Shown piece after piece: positions 45,924-56,331 of a DNA stretch of 64,000 nucleotides. Positions within the stretch are counted from its first letter, which is position 1. Each line of letters opens with the position of its first letter. Position numbers and translations under genes: made by a program. The notes below the pieces were generated by a model, which made no database searches, was not told where the DNA came from, and worked only from the letters and a program-made list of their open reading frames with translations. The stretch comes from Tritrichomonas musculus (Eukaryota > Parabasalia > Tritrichomonadida > Tritrichomonadidae): positions 434,001 to 498,000 of the forward strand of contig JAPFFF010000031.1 of the NCBI GenBank assembly GCA_039105265.1, in the 5' to 3' direction.

Positions 45924-48187
45924 CTGCAAAAAATCATTTTTCTACATTCAATTAAAATCTTCATTCAATTTAAAATGGACAATTCACAAATTTCAATTCT
46001 AATTTGGGCGAACAATTATACACTTAAGTGTTTAAACATGTGTATGGCAACTTCAAAATAACGTATTTTTATGTTTATTGTTTTAAAAATATCTCACAAT
46101 AATATCTATATTTTAATTTATTTTCATTTTTAATTTAATTTTTATATACTATTAAATTATATATATTAATATATATACCAAATATTAATATTTTTAGTTT
46201 TTCAAAAATTACAGATATCTCTCTAAATGAAAAAAAATGTAAAAAGTATTGTTAATATTCATGTTTAACTAATTGGTATAATTGATGATTAACGATTATT
46301 ATTCATTTTTCCTCATTGATACAGGTGTAACCAATGCTTTTTGAAAAAAAAAAAATGAAAGATTTGCATTTTTCTTGGAATGATATGAATGCTTCATTTA
46401 GTTACTACATTTTATACTTAGACATTAGTGTATATATTTTATCAAAATAAATTAAATTTATCAATATTCTTGTTTTGCACGCTTATATAGACTTTTACTT
46501 AATGCATTAAATTAACTGTCAATTTAGATTAATTTCATATAATAATATGCAAATATATATATTGAAATTAGTATAGATATATATTATAATAATCTCTTTA
46601 AATACTCTATATTTGAACAGATACATATATTTTTATGTGACAATTAAATTCAATGCACAAAAAAAGAGATTTTGTGAATGAATAGAAATGTATTGAAAAT
46701 TTTAGATAAAATTCTTCTATTCAATTTTTTATTTCAATGTATAATTTCAATATAATATTGAAAAATATTGAGAGATATAATTTTTATAATTCATCGTATT
46801 TTTAATTGTTCTATTATTTTGGAACAAATTTTAGATTTTTTAAATAAAAGCAAAAATATGTTAATTTATATTTGATATATCATTTAATATAATAAATAAA
46901 TGATTTAATTTTATTTGTCAATCAAAATAAAAATAAATTACAGTAAAGGACATTTTATTTCATATTTATCTTTTTAAAAAATCATTATAATCTGTTTAAA
47001 ATGCAAAATAATAAATATAATATTAAATATAAAAATATTTTTAATGAATATCGATTTCAAATTTCAGATATATAAAATAAAAAACCCTTAAACACTGATA
47101 AGGAATCATAACTGATTGATAGTTGAATATTGACTGAAAGTAGCATGGTTGTTTAAATTGGAATTATATACCATTTTTGGAATTATTAGATTTTTTTATA
47201 ATACTTTCGTAATTTAAGTTATTGAAATAAATATTTCCTTTACTATTCTATAAATATAGTGTTTTCTATTAAAATATTTAACATTATTAGATTAAACATC
47301 AATATTAGAATTTTTACAATTAATCATTAAGTATTGAAAATATTTTATTTTTATAGAAATATTTAAATGTATGGTATTATTTCCTTGTTAAATTTCAAAA
47401 ACACGATTATTCATGAATATATTTATATTTTTTTATACTCAGAAAAAATTGAGAAAATCTTATTAAATAATTTTTAAAGCAAATATTCACAAAAAATTCA
47501 ATTAATAATTAAGGAAATAAGAATATGTTTATATATGCAAAAAAATAATTTTTTTTGATTTGATCATATTATATACATATATATATATTATAGAATATAT
47601 ATTTACAATATTTTAAAAAACTATTTTTTTTGTTTTTTTTTGAAGTTGCCATTATCTTTGGAATGTATGTTAGAAACTTTAAATTTATTACTTTATTAAT
47701 TATTATATATGATGTATAATAATAAATATAACACATTAACATTTTTGAAGAAAATAGTTTCGTTTTATTACGTTTGTTTAAACAAGAAAAAACAAAACAA
47801 AACAAAAAAAAGAATTCCACTATTCTGTAGAAGCCTGATCTTTTTAGATCGGTATTTTCCGGGAAATACAAAAGTGCTTTTTGCATTTTTATAGTATTTT
47901 CCAGAATTTTTGAATATTTTTTAAAATATATAATTTTTTAATGACAACTAATAAAGATAATTTTATTATGATTAATGCTGAACATTAATTTGAAGTCAAA
48001 TATTAGTCCCAATACTACCAGTATTGTACCGGAAAAATAACCTCATACAGGAATAATTATGACTGAAAAAACAAATAAATTGGATAAATTATATTTGTTT
48101 GTATAATTATATAATTATTAAAAATAAAAATGTTCTTTCAATCAAGAGATATGGAAATATTGCTCAAATATTGATAATTATTTTTTT
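45924..48187. other. 2.3-kb AT-rich gene-free region
   Basis: No plausible gene on either strand. Only short hairpins: GTATTT/AAATAC around CCGG (near 47852-47869) and CAATAC/GTATTG (48011-48027). T- and A-rich simple sequence otherwise. No repeat family shared with the transposon nest seen. Confidence 0.5.
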
Positions 48188-50245
48188 ATGAAAAAGCTCA
48201 TGGTTAAACGATTCTTCCTCAAAAATGTTAATAAAATATATTCAAATAAAATCATGAAAAACAACGATAGCATTGTTGGCGGGAATCATAAATACTTACA
48301 AGTTTCGATTAATACTGATAATGTCAAAGAAATTCTTCTTTTCCTCTATAATGAAGTTACTCAACAAAGAAATGATCTAAATTCTTTAACCAATAAATTC
48401 ACAGAGTTGCAAAAATCCGACAAAACATCAAAATTGGATCAAAATTTAGATGAATATTGCATTGAAACAAACAAAAAGTTTGAAGAATTTAATGCAACAA
48501 TTAATTCTCTATTAAAGAGTTTTACCACACACCAGGAATGCATGAAAGAACAAATCAAAAAAGTAAATAATGATATTCAAAAAAATGTTACGAATAAATT
48601 TGAACTTCTTGAAAATAAAATTGCACCTTTGTATCCTTTACTTGAGAGAATTGGTAAATTACAGACACTATGTGATGAGGTTTTATCAGATAATTTAGCT
48701 TTGGATAGGCTCAAGCATTTAAAAAATTACGAAGATGATATTGCACAGCTCAAAATTAAAATTCAAAACTTGGAGGAATCACAAAAAAAATTAAATAATG
48801 GTATAAAACAAGCGACAATTAGAAAGGGCGGCAGTTTTACTGCAGGTAGGGTATCTTTATCAAATAATTCAGAAAAAAATAAAAACAGTATTACTCAAAA
48901 TGATAATAACAATGACAACAACATTGATAAAAATGAAACTAATAATAATAATGATAAAAAAATTGCTACTACCGATAATTTAAATTCAGATAATAAGAAT
49001 TTGCTTGAAATTCAAAAAGAAGCACCAACAACAAAAAGTGATCAAAAGAAAATCATTAACAATAATTATGATAGATATATTGAACAAACAAATTCTCAGA
49101 AAAACAAAAAATCCAGTAATAATACTGGCAACAATCATGATTGCAGTAACCACCTTTATAATTTTGAAGATCATTCTAATTTAAACAAATCAGCTCAAAA
49201 TAAAAATACTTCATCAAATAATACTTCGCAATCTATCGAAAAAGGAGGTCCAACATCAAACAGCGTTAAATCAAATGATAATTCGCCAAATAAGACCGAT
49301 TCACACCCAACAAAAGAAAGTTCTAGAAAAAATGATAATTTTTATGATAGATTAAATAGTAAAAAAGCACGAACAGAAACACATAAGGCAAAAGGAAATC
49401 AAGATAATACCCAAACAAATAGCAATTCAAAAACTTCTCAAAATAATTCAAGTTTATCTGGACGAGAAGGACGTCGTGTTTTTTCAAATTCACCACGAGC
49501 AGCATCAAAAAATTATCCGCATTACAGTTTAAATCATTCAGACCATCAGAGGATTGAAAATTCAGAAAATGATCAAAGTGATTATGACAGTGACATTTCA
49601 AACGAACTTGAGGCACTAAAGGAACTTCTTACTCTTCAATCACAGCAATTATCGTCATTAATGCAACCAGATTCTTTACTTCTTTCAACCATCGCAAAGA
49701 TTGTATCAGAAATGCTCGAAAAACGAAAAAGTGAGATTGACGGGCAGAACGATATTAAACTACAACACATTTATGGGGAAATGCAACGCAATATTGATGC
49801 GATGCGAGCACAAGTCGAAAGTGCAAATGAGAAGATTGATAATTGTGCAACGAAAAACGAACTTATAAATGTTGCTGATGATCTTTTAAGTAACACCATG
49901 ACTGATAACGGTGTCAATACATCAATAGGAGCTACTCCGCTCTGCTATTGTCTTGCTTGTGGAAAACCTAAGTCATCGGTGTCAACATTATCAAGAATGA
50001 CAAAAGTAAATTCGCCGTTATTCCTTGATAGAGGCTTTAGAACAATATTAAATTATAAACCAATATCTGAATCAGTAAGTTTTTCTCAAGAGCAAAATCA
50101 CAATACAAATCCTGGTGCAAGGGTTAAACTTTTAATTGGTGAAAAGAGTAAATCTATGAACACAATTCCAAAAATGCTATCAAAAACAGCAAAACCGCCA
50201 CCTTTACCGATTAATGATCTCGAATCTCCTGATTCAAATCTATAA
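48188..50245 (+). CDS. N-rich coiled-coil protein with CxCLACGK motif, possibly axonemal (685 aa)
   Basis: ATG at 48188. Coiled coil about 45-205 (VKEILLFLYNEVTQQRNDL; LKNYEDDIAQLKIKIQNLEE). Residues 215-450 are low-complexity N/S/K/D (NNDNNIDKNETNNNND). A second coiled coil covers about 465-575 (LEALKELLTLQSQQLSSLMQ; EMQRNIDAMRAQVESANEKI). Near 590 is the cysteine motif LCYCLACGKPKSS, followed by a short ordered basic tail. A coiled coil followed by a CLxCG/DxP-type knuckle is a feature of the DUF4795 region of QRICH2-like sperm/ciliary proteins, so a flagellar role is a fair guess in a flagellate, but it is not proven. Confidence 0.6.
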   Translation: MKKLMVKRFFLKNVNKIYSNKIMKNNDSIVGGNHKYLQVSINTDNVKEILLFLYNEVTQQRNDLNSLTNKFTELQKSDKTSKLDQNLDEYCIETNKKFEEFNATINSLLKSFTTHQECMKEQIKKVNNDIQKNVTNKFELLENKIAPLYPLLERIGKLQTLCDEVLSDNLALDRLKHLKNYEDDIAQLKIKIQNLEESQKKLNNGIKQATIRKGGSFTAGRVSLSNNSEKNKNSITQNDNNNDNNIDKNETNNNNDKKIATTDNLNSDNKNLLEIQKEAPTTKSDQKKIINNNYDRYIEQTNSQKNKKSSNNTGNNHDCSNHLYNFEDHSNLNKSAQNKNTSSNNTSQSIEKGGPTSNSVKSNDNSPNKTDSHPTKESSRKNDNFYDRLNSKKARTETHKAKGNQDNTQTNSNSKTSQNNSSLSGREGRRVFSNSPRAASKNYPHYSLNHSDHQRIENSENDQSDYDSDISNELEALKELLTLQSQQLSSLMQPDSLLLSTIAKIVSEMLEKRKSEIDGQNDIKLQHIYGEMQRNIDAMRAQVESANEKIDNCATKNELINVADDLLSNTMTDNGVNTSIGATPLCYCLACGKPKSSVSTLSRMTKVNSPLFLDRGFRTILNYKPISESVSFSQEQNHNTNPGARVKLLIGEKSKSMNTIPKMLSKTAKPPPLPINDLESPDSNL

Positions 50246-50481
50246 TATTTCTTTCGAGTTCAAGTCTCCAAGAAAAATTAAATAGCATTTTTATTCTTCA
50301 TTAATGAAGAAGTAATATTGATGAAAGCAATGTTTTAATCATATTTTTTTTTTTTTACACAAATTATAGACATTTTATTTATTTATGCTCATGAATAAAT
50401 GCGAGATAAACATAACTATTTATTATTATTATTTTTTATATCATATTTCATAAGTGCGTTTATTAATTCAAATTTTTATAA

Positions 50482-51099
50482 ATGTCTAATCGAAGCTATT
50501 TACAAATCCACAGATATCATAAAAGCAGACTTAGTAATATAGAATCAAATGAGCCAATCGATATTCGACCAGTAAATTATAACCAACAATATTTAAGGCT
50601 AAAGAATGAAAACGATGAAATTCAAAAAGAAATTTTCAATCTAAAACGAGAAATAGAAATAGAAGAAGCGAAGGGAAAAAGCGATTATGATACATTAGAA
50701 CTTGAAATAGAAGATTTAATGGATAAAAAAGTCAAAGAGCACGACCAGCTTACCCAAAAACTTCAAGAAGTAAAAGAAAAGATATCTGAACTTGATGAAT
50801 GGTCAGAATCTACATATCAAATTGATGCAAGAATCGAAGAGTTGAAAAAGCAAGATGCTGAAGTTACAGAACAGGAGCGATTGTTTTGTGATGAACTTAA
50901 ATCATTGACTAAATTGTTTAGATCTCTAAGTGACAATGAGCCTCTTTCGGCTGACGAAATATTTAAGCAAAAAACACCAAAATATAAAAATAGTACTCCT
51001 GCATCTGCTATGTCATCTAGTTTATTCAAGCTTAGACAAGTGCTTATATCATTGTATGCAAAAAGTGTTCGAGAAGATCCAAGTTGTGCAGTTCAATAA
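50482..51099 (+). CDS. Small coiled-coil protein (205 aa)
   Basis: ATG at 50482. Residues about 35-145 form an uninterrupted coiled coil (LRLKNENDEIQKEIFNLKRE; LEIEDLMDKKVKEHDQLTQK). The N-terminus is basic-aromatic (SYLQIHRYHKSRLS) and the C-terminus short and helical (FKLRQVLISLYAKSVRED). No other motif. It follows the N-rich coiled-coil gene on the same strand after 236 bases; an Inr-like TTCATAAG lies about 30 bases upstream of the ATG. Family unknown; possibly a cytoskeletal adaptor. Confidence 0.75.
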   Translation: MSNRSYLQIHRYHKSRLSNIESNEPIDIRPVNYNQQYLRLKNENDEIQKEIFNLKREIEIEEAKGKSDYDTLELEIEDLMDKKVKEHDQLTQKLQEVKEKISELDEWSESTYQIDARIEELKKQDAEVTEQERLFCDELKSLTKLFRSLSDNEPLSADEIFKQKTPKYKNSTPASAMSSSLFKLRQVLISLYAKSVREDPSCAVQ

Positions 51100-51285
51100 A
51101 TCATATAATTTGTTTTTATAATTTTCACCTATACATTACTATGGAAAAAAAAAAAAAAAATAATATTTACTAATGTACAACTTTTATTTTATTTCATTAA
51201 TCCTAGGCTCAAAGACTAGAATATTTTGGTATCATGCAACAACAACAACAAAAAAAAAAAAGTTGTCTATATCTCTATTAATACA

Positions 51286-51942
51286 TTATGATGAAGAATT
51301 GATTTCAAAAAGAAAATCTGACGCATCTTGAGAGTAATTCATGGGCGTTCTTCTTTTTCCAAGTTTCATTACATTTCCTTTACCCACATGCAAAATTTGA
51401 AAATTTGCCATAGGTCTTTCAATTTTTCTTCTTTTAGCAAGTTCAATTCTAACTTGCTGTAATTTGAGTGTTAAAATTATCTTATTCATTTTTGCTGCAT
51501 CATTCAAGTAACGAGCATTCATGATAAGAGGAATATTGATTTTATTTGCTTCATCATCAGAAAGGCCGTAATCGACCTGGTTTTGTTCTTTTGCGTTATC
51601 TCTTTCTATTTTTGTTATTGTTTCGTTTTTATTTACTAGTCTTTTTTTATATATGAATTTATCATTTTCAAATCCTTTATGACACATTGGTCGAAAAATT
51701 TCTCCAAGCTTAAAAGGATCAAACCGAACTCCACACCATTCACTAATTGCTTGTTGCTTTGTTATATGAATCCATGTTGACCTCCAATTAGCTTTTGATC
51801 TCCACGGCATAAATGAATGGAGAAGAGACCACCGAGGACCATACTTCATACATAATAATCGAAAAACTTCTTCTTCAATTTTGATCATATTATCGTTGTA
51901 TACAGTAACAAGAATTCCATCTTGTAGAGGTTCAATTGTCAT
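51286..51942 (-). CDS. Myb/SANT-like domain protein (218 aa)
   Basis: ATG at 51942. Residues 20-70 (EEEVFRLLCMKYGPRWSLLH, then PWRSKANWRSTWIHI) have the spacing of three aromatics and the acidic first helix of a Myb/SANT repeat. The next block (WCGVRFDPFKLGEIFRPMCH) is well ordered too. The C-terminal half has a helical segment and a basic stretch (ELAKRRKIERP, LGKRRTP). It may be a transcription or chromatin protein in the nucleus; trichomonads have many Myb-like factors that bind promoter elements. Single diverged repeat, so the domain call is tentative. It converges with the coiled-coil gene. Confidence 0.55.
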   Translation of the reverse strand: MTIEPLQDGILVTVYNDNMIKIEEEVFRLLCMKYGPRWSLLHSFMPWRSKANWRSTWIHITKQQAISEWCGVRFDPFKLGEIFRPMCHKGFENDKFIYKKRLVNKNETITKIERDNAKEQNQVDYGLSDDEANKINIPLIMNARYLNDAAKMNKIILTLKLQQVRIELAKRRKIERPMANFQILHVGKGNVMKLGKRRTPMNYSQDASDFLFEINSSS

Positions 51943-52406
51943 CGAAGGTTAAAATTTGTTTAAAAGATATAAAATGATCAAGTAAAATTTATTTTATAAA
52001 GTTGGATTCAAAATGCTTGGGATAACATTCAATTTTTTTCAATGTTTCTCTGAAAATCTTGGGACTTATTAACCTTAAAATGAGTAATTTTGACCTTTAC
52101 ATATTGAAAAAGTTTGTCTCAAGGATTTTGAATCTTACTTTACAATTTTTGAATAAAGTATAAAAATTTGAAAGTATTTTTAACATCACATTTCATTATA
52201 AATTTAATATTTTTCTGATGATCAAACCTAAGTTTTACTGTCCACTCTCAAATGTGGACATTTCTGTCCATGATTGAAAGTGGACAGGAATAGTTTTATG
52301 ACATTTTCTTTGAAAACGCTTTTGGGCGGTAAAAGTTAAGATTAGACTTAAAAAAAACAAAAGTTAAAAAGCTTTGTAATTACATTTATACTTTATAACT
52401 ATAATT
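51943..52406. other. Intergenic, with GTCCAC inverted repeat and shared 16-base motif
   Basis: CTGTCCACT (near 52239-52247) and AGTGGACAG (near 52279-52288) form an inverted pair enclosing CTCTCAAATGTGGACA (52246-52261), which is identical to 5233-5248. The rest is plain AT-rich DNA. Confidence 0.55.
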
Positions 52407-53777
52407 TTAAACATCAATATTAAATTCTTCTCCTTCATCATAATCAGAATATAATAAATTAATCATGTTTTCATGATCATCATTTTCTACGTTATCTTGG
52501 TCATCGTTGTCAATGAATACTTCACTTTTATCATAAAATTCTTCTTCCTCTTCGAATTTCATGTTTTTATTTTCATCATTAATTAAATCACTATCAGAAG
52601 AGTATCCATCATCATCTTCCTCATATCCTGATGGAATATGGCCTCCATATTCATGTTTTAATATTTTTAATAATTGAAGTAAATTGCTATGCACAAAAGT
52701 TTTCCATTTTTTACTTTTCAGAGGTTTACAATATTTATCAACTTGAGATAGAGATACGACAATCTGCAAACAATGAGGGCACCAATCATCTGTACCATAA
52801 GCATTAATTATATTATTAATAAAGTTTGGAATATTTGCAATTTCAATAAGTTCGTTCAAAGACATTAATTCAATTTTTGATATTATTTTTTGATGGAGAT
52901 GCTCTGTTGCATTTTTTGCAAAAAATAAATTTATCAGGTTTTCAAGTGGTATCTGTAGGACGTCAATTGCTGCAATTGTTAATTCATTGATATTATATTC
53001 GTTTATTGTAATTTTTTCTTTAACTTTTGGATCATCAATTATTTCTGGATAAAAATCAATTTGACTTATGCAATTGAATATATCGAATTGTAAAACTGGT
53101 GATGATGCTTTTATAGCTACTTTAATTAAATGACTTAAAACATTGTTATTTTCAAAGAATTCTGTATTAAAATCAAATATTGAAGCTTTAAAAATTGATA
53201 CAAGTAAATATAAAGCATCAGCATTAGATTTATTATCAGCCAAGATACACAAATCGTCAATCAATTTATGTGAATTAATTATTTCATATTTTGATAAGAC
53301 AAGCGATGTTATTAAGTCTCGTATTGCTAAAATATCTAATATGTTAAGTAAAAGTTTTTGTGAATCGCCATAATTAATGAAAAGTAAAGGAACTCCCCAT
53401 TTAATTTGTTCACTAATTACTCGAGTAAAGTTTCCACAAAGTTTTGGATTTTTTGAATCATCACTGAGCAAGAAATTGTGAAGCACTTCCGCTAGTGAGT
53501 TATTTTGAAGTAAGAAATGAGTCATTGAAATTGATGAGAATAATAGAACAGAAACACCAATTTCTGATATTTCGTTAAATCTCGGATTACTTTGATGTTT
53601 GGTTGTAAAACACCATTCTGCAAGTTCAGTGATAATTGAATCTTGTTCTAAATATTTGATTAATTTTTCATTTTCTGTTCGCATCTCTGGAATTAGCTCC
53701 GGAGAAAGTAAAACATCAACAAGTTCCAACTTTGGTTGCAAGGGTGATGAGGATGAATCTGATTCGCAATTGGCCAT
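52407..53777 (-). CDS. SAPS-domain protein (PP6/Sit4 phosphatase regulatory subunit-like)
   Basis: 456 residues from ATG at 53777. Residues 15-60 (LVDVLLSPELIPEMRTENEK followed by LIKYLEQDSIITELAEWCFT) match the start of SAPS domains (xLLxxxELxxELRxxNxKLIxFLxxxxVIxxL). The remainder up to about 370 is a helical solenoid. The tail (385-456) is acidic and includes DYDEGEEFNIDV. SAPS proteins dock to and direct PP6/Sit4-type phosphatases in the cytosol. The length is shorter than in yeast or human (which carry long tails). It is a paralogue candidate of the protein at 94-1554. TTCATTTTA upstream on this strand (about 30 bases before the ATG) fits an Inr. Confidence 0.7.
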   Translation of the reverse strand: MANCESDSSSSPLQPKLELVDVLLSPELIPEMRTENEKLIKYLEQDSIITELAEWCFTTKHQSNPRFNEISEIGVSVLLFSSISMTHFLLQNNSLAEVLHNFLLSDDSKNPKLCGNFTRVISEQIKWGVPLLFINYGDSQKLLLNILDILAIRDLITSLVLSKYEIINSHKLIDDLCILADNKSNADALYLLVSIFKASIFDFNTEFFENNNVLSHLIKVAIKASSPVLQFDIFNCISQIDFYPEIIDDPKVKEKITINEYNINELTIAAIDVLQIPLENLINLFFAKNATEHLHQKIISKIELMSLNELIEIANIPNFINNIINAYGTDDWCPHCLQIVVSLSQVDKYCKPLKSKKWKTFVHSNLLQLLKILKHEYGGHIPSGYEEDDDGYSSDSDLINDENKNMKFEEEEEFYDKSEVFIDNDDQDNVENDDHENMINLLYSDYDEGEEFNIDV

Positions 53778-54491
53778 TTTTTAAAATTTCTATAAATGTG
53801 GTTATAAAATGAATAGATTGTGCATTATTTACTTAATATCTTTTAATTTAATGATTAAAATAACTAATTTATTATATAAATATTATAATAAATACAATAT
53901 CAAATATAAAAAACGTAAATACAATAGAATTTGTTATAAACTTATAAAAATATCATTTAAATAATTGTTTTTTTAAAACTATTCTCTGAATAATGGATCT
54001 GAAAAAGTTAGAAATAATTTTATTTTGGTGGGTATTTATTATGAAAATTGAATTAAAGTATATAACGTTAACAAAATTGAATTTAAATTTTTTTTTTCTT
54101 TTGTATAATTAAACCTCCAACCATTAAAAAACGTGTTAATTTATAATAGTTATTTCCGAAAATTCATGAGTTATGTTAACAAGTAGGGTTTTTATGTATG
54201 TTTGGGAGAAATGCTCTTATTTTTTATATGTAATAATTGTAAAAATTATTTGATGAATTTATTGCAAAATAATTGGAAATTTGGGGTTTATCATTATTTG
54301 TTTGGGTTATTTTTCACATTCTCTTAATTTTCAAATTTTCTTTCTGGATTTGATGATCAAATTTTGATCCCATTTACAATAAATTTTTTTTGAGAAATTA
54401 AAAAACCAATAAAATTTATAAAAAGCAGGTAATTAAACAAATATAAATTTATTGGTTTTTATGAACTAATTAAAAAATAATAATAATATAA
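53778..54491. other. Intergenic, AT-rich, nothing recognised
   Basis: About 700 bases between two minus-strand genes. No coding signal or notable repeats. Confidence 0.6.
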
Positions 54492-55880
54492 TTATCGAAG
54501 CTGACCAATAAGAAAAATACATTGTTTTTTCATATTAATTTCATAAATTTGATCCCAGTGATTCTGAATTAAACCAGAAAAATCTGTTCTTCCTATTTCA
54601 ATACAACTAACATTAGATACGTCTAAAACAATTTTTGAATTCATAGCAACTAAAAATATATTTCCATTGAAATTTTCAACCTGAAATAATGTTAAGGAGT
54701 CATTTAAGGAACCTAAGTCTTTCCATGTGCATGATCCTAATTCAGAAAGATTTCTAATTGTAGATGTTTCTAAAGGTTTTGGATTGAACATTAATACAGT
54801 TGATGGCCAATCTGCAATATTAAAATTAAAATCAATTCTTGGCTGATCATTTAAAAATGATAACATTTCATCAATCAATTTAAACATCGTCATTGGTTCA
54901 GAAAAAAAGATATGACTTTTAGAAGGGTCTTTGTTAACATCAAAAAGAGAAGAGCACATTTTGGTATCTTTGAAAAAATCGATTGATATGAAAAACCTAG
55001 GGAGTCTTTTTGGAATTGATCCAAATTTCCTCCAATATGCTTCATTAATTCTTTTCTCTATGTCTGAATTTTTAGATGGCCTTCCATTAACAAAAAGAAA
55101 CTGTTTTGGTTGCATTCGAGAAGTTGATGCTGCTTTCCAATCGCAATTCATTGATGGAACAATACCTCTGATTTTAATCTTGATTTCATCATTAAGCGAA
55201 TTGCCTTCAACAGTTCTTTCAATAAGCAAATTAGTGATTTGTGTTCCAAATTCATAAGCTATAGCTTGCATTAAAGTAGATAAAGGTGGTCTAACTGTTC
55301 TCATATATGGAGGAGCTTCAATGACAAATCTAATTGAAGGCATAGCAAGAAAATAACGAGATAATAAATTTTTTAAAACTTCAGTTGAAAAATTTGTTCT
55401 TTCTTCCATTACGCGAACTGGAAAAATAGAAAGCAAATTATTAACCGTGACAGATGTACCAAATGGAGCAGCAGCTTCTGATTTTTGCTTAATATTTCCG
55501 TCATGATCAAATTTCATTTGAATTGCAATATCTTCATCTCGACATCTAGTAGTTATGATAACATCTCCTACAACGCATAATGAATGAATTGCTTCACCTC
55601 GAAAACCAAATGTGGTAAGTTCGTTTGTTAGATCTTCAAATAGTACAATTTTTGATGTAGTATATGCTTTTGCGCATGATTCACGACCATCTTTTGTAAT
55701 TCCATATCCATCATCAGTAACTGTGATGGATTTGAGACCTTGGTCTTCAAGTTTGATTTTAATTGTCTTTGCATCAGCATCTAATGCATTTTCGATGAGT
55801 TCTTTGATTGCATCGACTACTCCTGTAATAACTTGTCCACTTGCAATTTTATTAACAGCATCATCGCCAAGGGTATTCAT
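54492..55880 (-). CDS. MutL-family ATPase, PMS-like, without C-terminal endonuclease domain
   Basis: 462 residues. The GHKL ATPase is complete: KIASGQVITGVVDAIKELIE (11-30) with the catalytic Glu27 and Asn31 of the N box, DDGYGI (56-61), TSKI (75-78) and GFRGEAIHSL (92-101). The SGQV form of the first motif is typical of PMS-type (Pms1/PMS2) and not MLH1 proteins (which have AGEV). The transducer domain follows to about 330 with FLFVNGRPSKNS (in the family VNxR, where the lysine acts). Eukaryotic PMS proteins are 850-900 residues with a C-terminal dimerisation/endonuclease domain (DQHAxDE...E); here only about 130 unrelated-looking residues remain. Start is fixed by homology. It acts in nuclear DNA mismatch repair. 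Confidence 0.85.
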   Translation of the reverse strand: MNTLGDDAVNKIASGQVITGVVDAIKELIENALDADAKTIKIKLEDQGLKSITVTDDGYGITKDGRESCAKAYTTSKIVLFEDLTNELTTFGFRGEAIHSLCVVGDVIITTRCRDEDIAIQMKFDHDGNIKQKSEAAAPFGTSVTVNNLLSIFPVRVMEERTNFSTEVLKNLLSRYFLAMPSIRFVIEAPPYMRTVRPPLSTLMQAIAYEFGTQITNLLIERTVEGNSLNDEIKIKIRGIVPSMNCDWKAASTSRMQPKQFLFVNGRPSKNSDIEKRINEAYWRKFGSIPKRLPRFFISIDFFKDTKMCSSLFDVNKDPSKSHIFFSEPMTMFKLIDEMLSFLNDQPRIDFNFNIADWPSTVLMFNPKPLETSTIRNLSELGSCTWKDLGSLNDSLTLFQVENFNGNIFLVAMNSKIVLDVSNVSCIEIGRTDFSGLIQNHWDQIYEINMKKQCIFLIGQLR

Positions 55881-56331
55881 TTTTTAATTTCCAACAAGGA
55901 ACTTCACTTTTTTTTTTTTTTTCAAAAAAACAAATAGATTTATCTTATTGTTAAAAGAAAATAGCCCATATTATTAATAATTAAATATAGTTATATATCA
56001 ATTTGTAATAAAAAATGAATTATGTATCTATTCATTCAAATAATTCCTTTATTCGTTTTTGTAAATTATATTATATTCAAAAAAAAAAATATTATTTTCA
56101 TATTTATGCTCTCATGTTTAGTGAAATAAAAGAGATTGGCTTTATTATTTTTGACAAATATAATAATAATAAATATCATTAATGGTAATTAGTCACAATG
56201 TGCTGATTCATCACAATGAGCATTTGCATTTTTAAGATAAAAAGTAAATAACAAATATATTTATGTCTTTGAATGCCATAAAAGATAAATACAATAGGTT
56301 AATATGACTATTTAGTGAAATTATCTTTGAT
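55881..56331. other. Intergenic, AT-rich, nothing recognised
   Basis: About 450 bases with poly-A and AATAAT tracts. No gene or structured RNA seen. Confidence 0.6.

Noticed and set aside
47569-47886. 105-codon minus-strand frame in the 46-48 kb gap
   Set aside because: F/K/N/I-rich reading of simple AT sequence without domain pattern.
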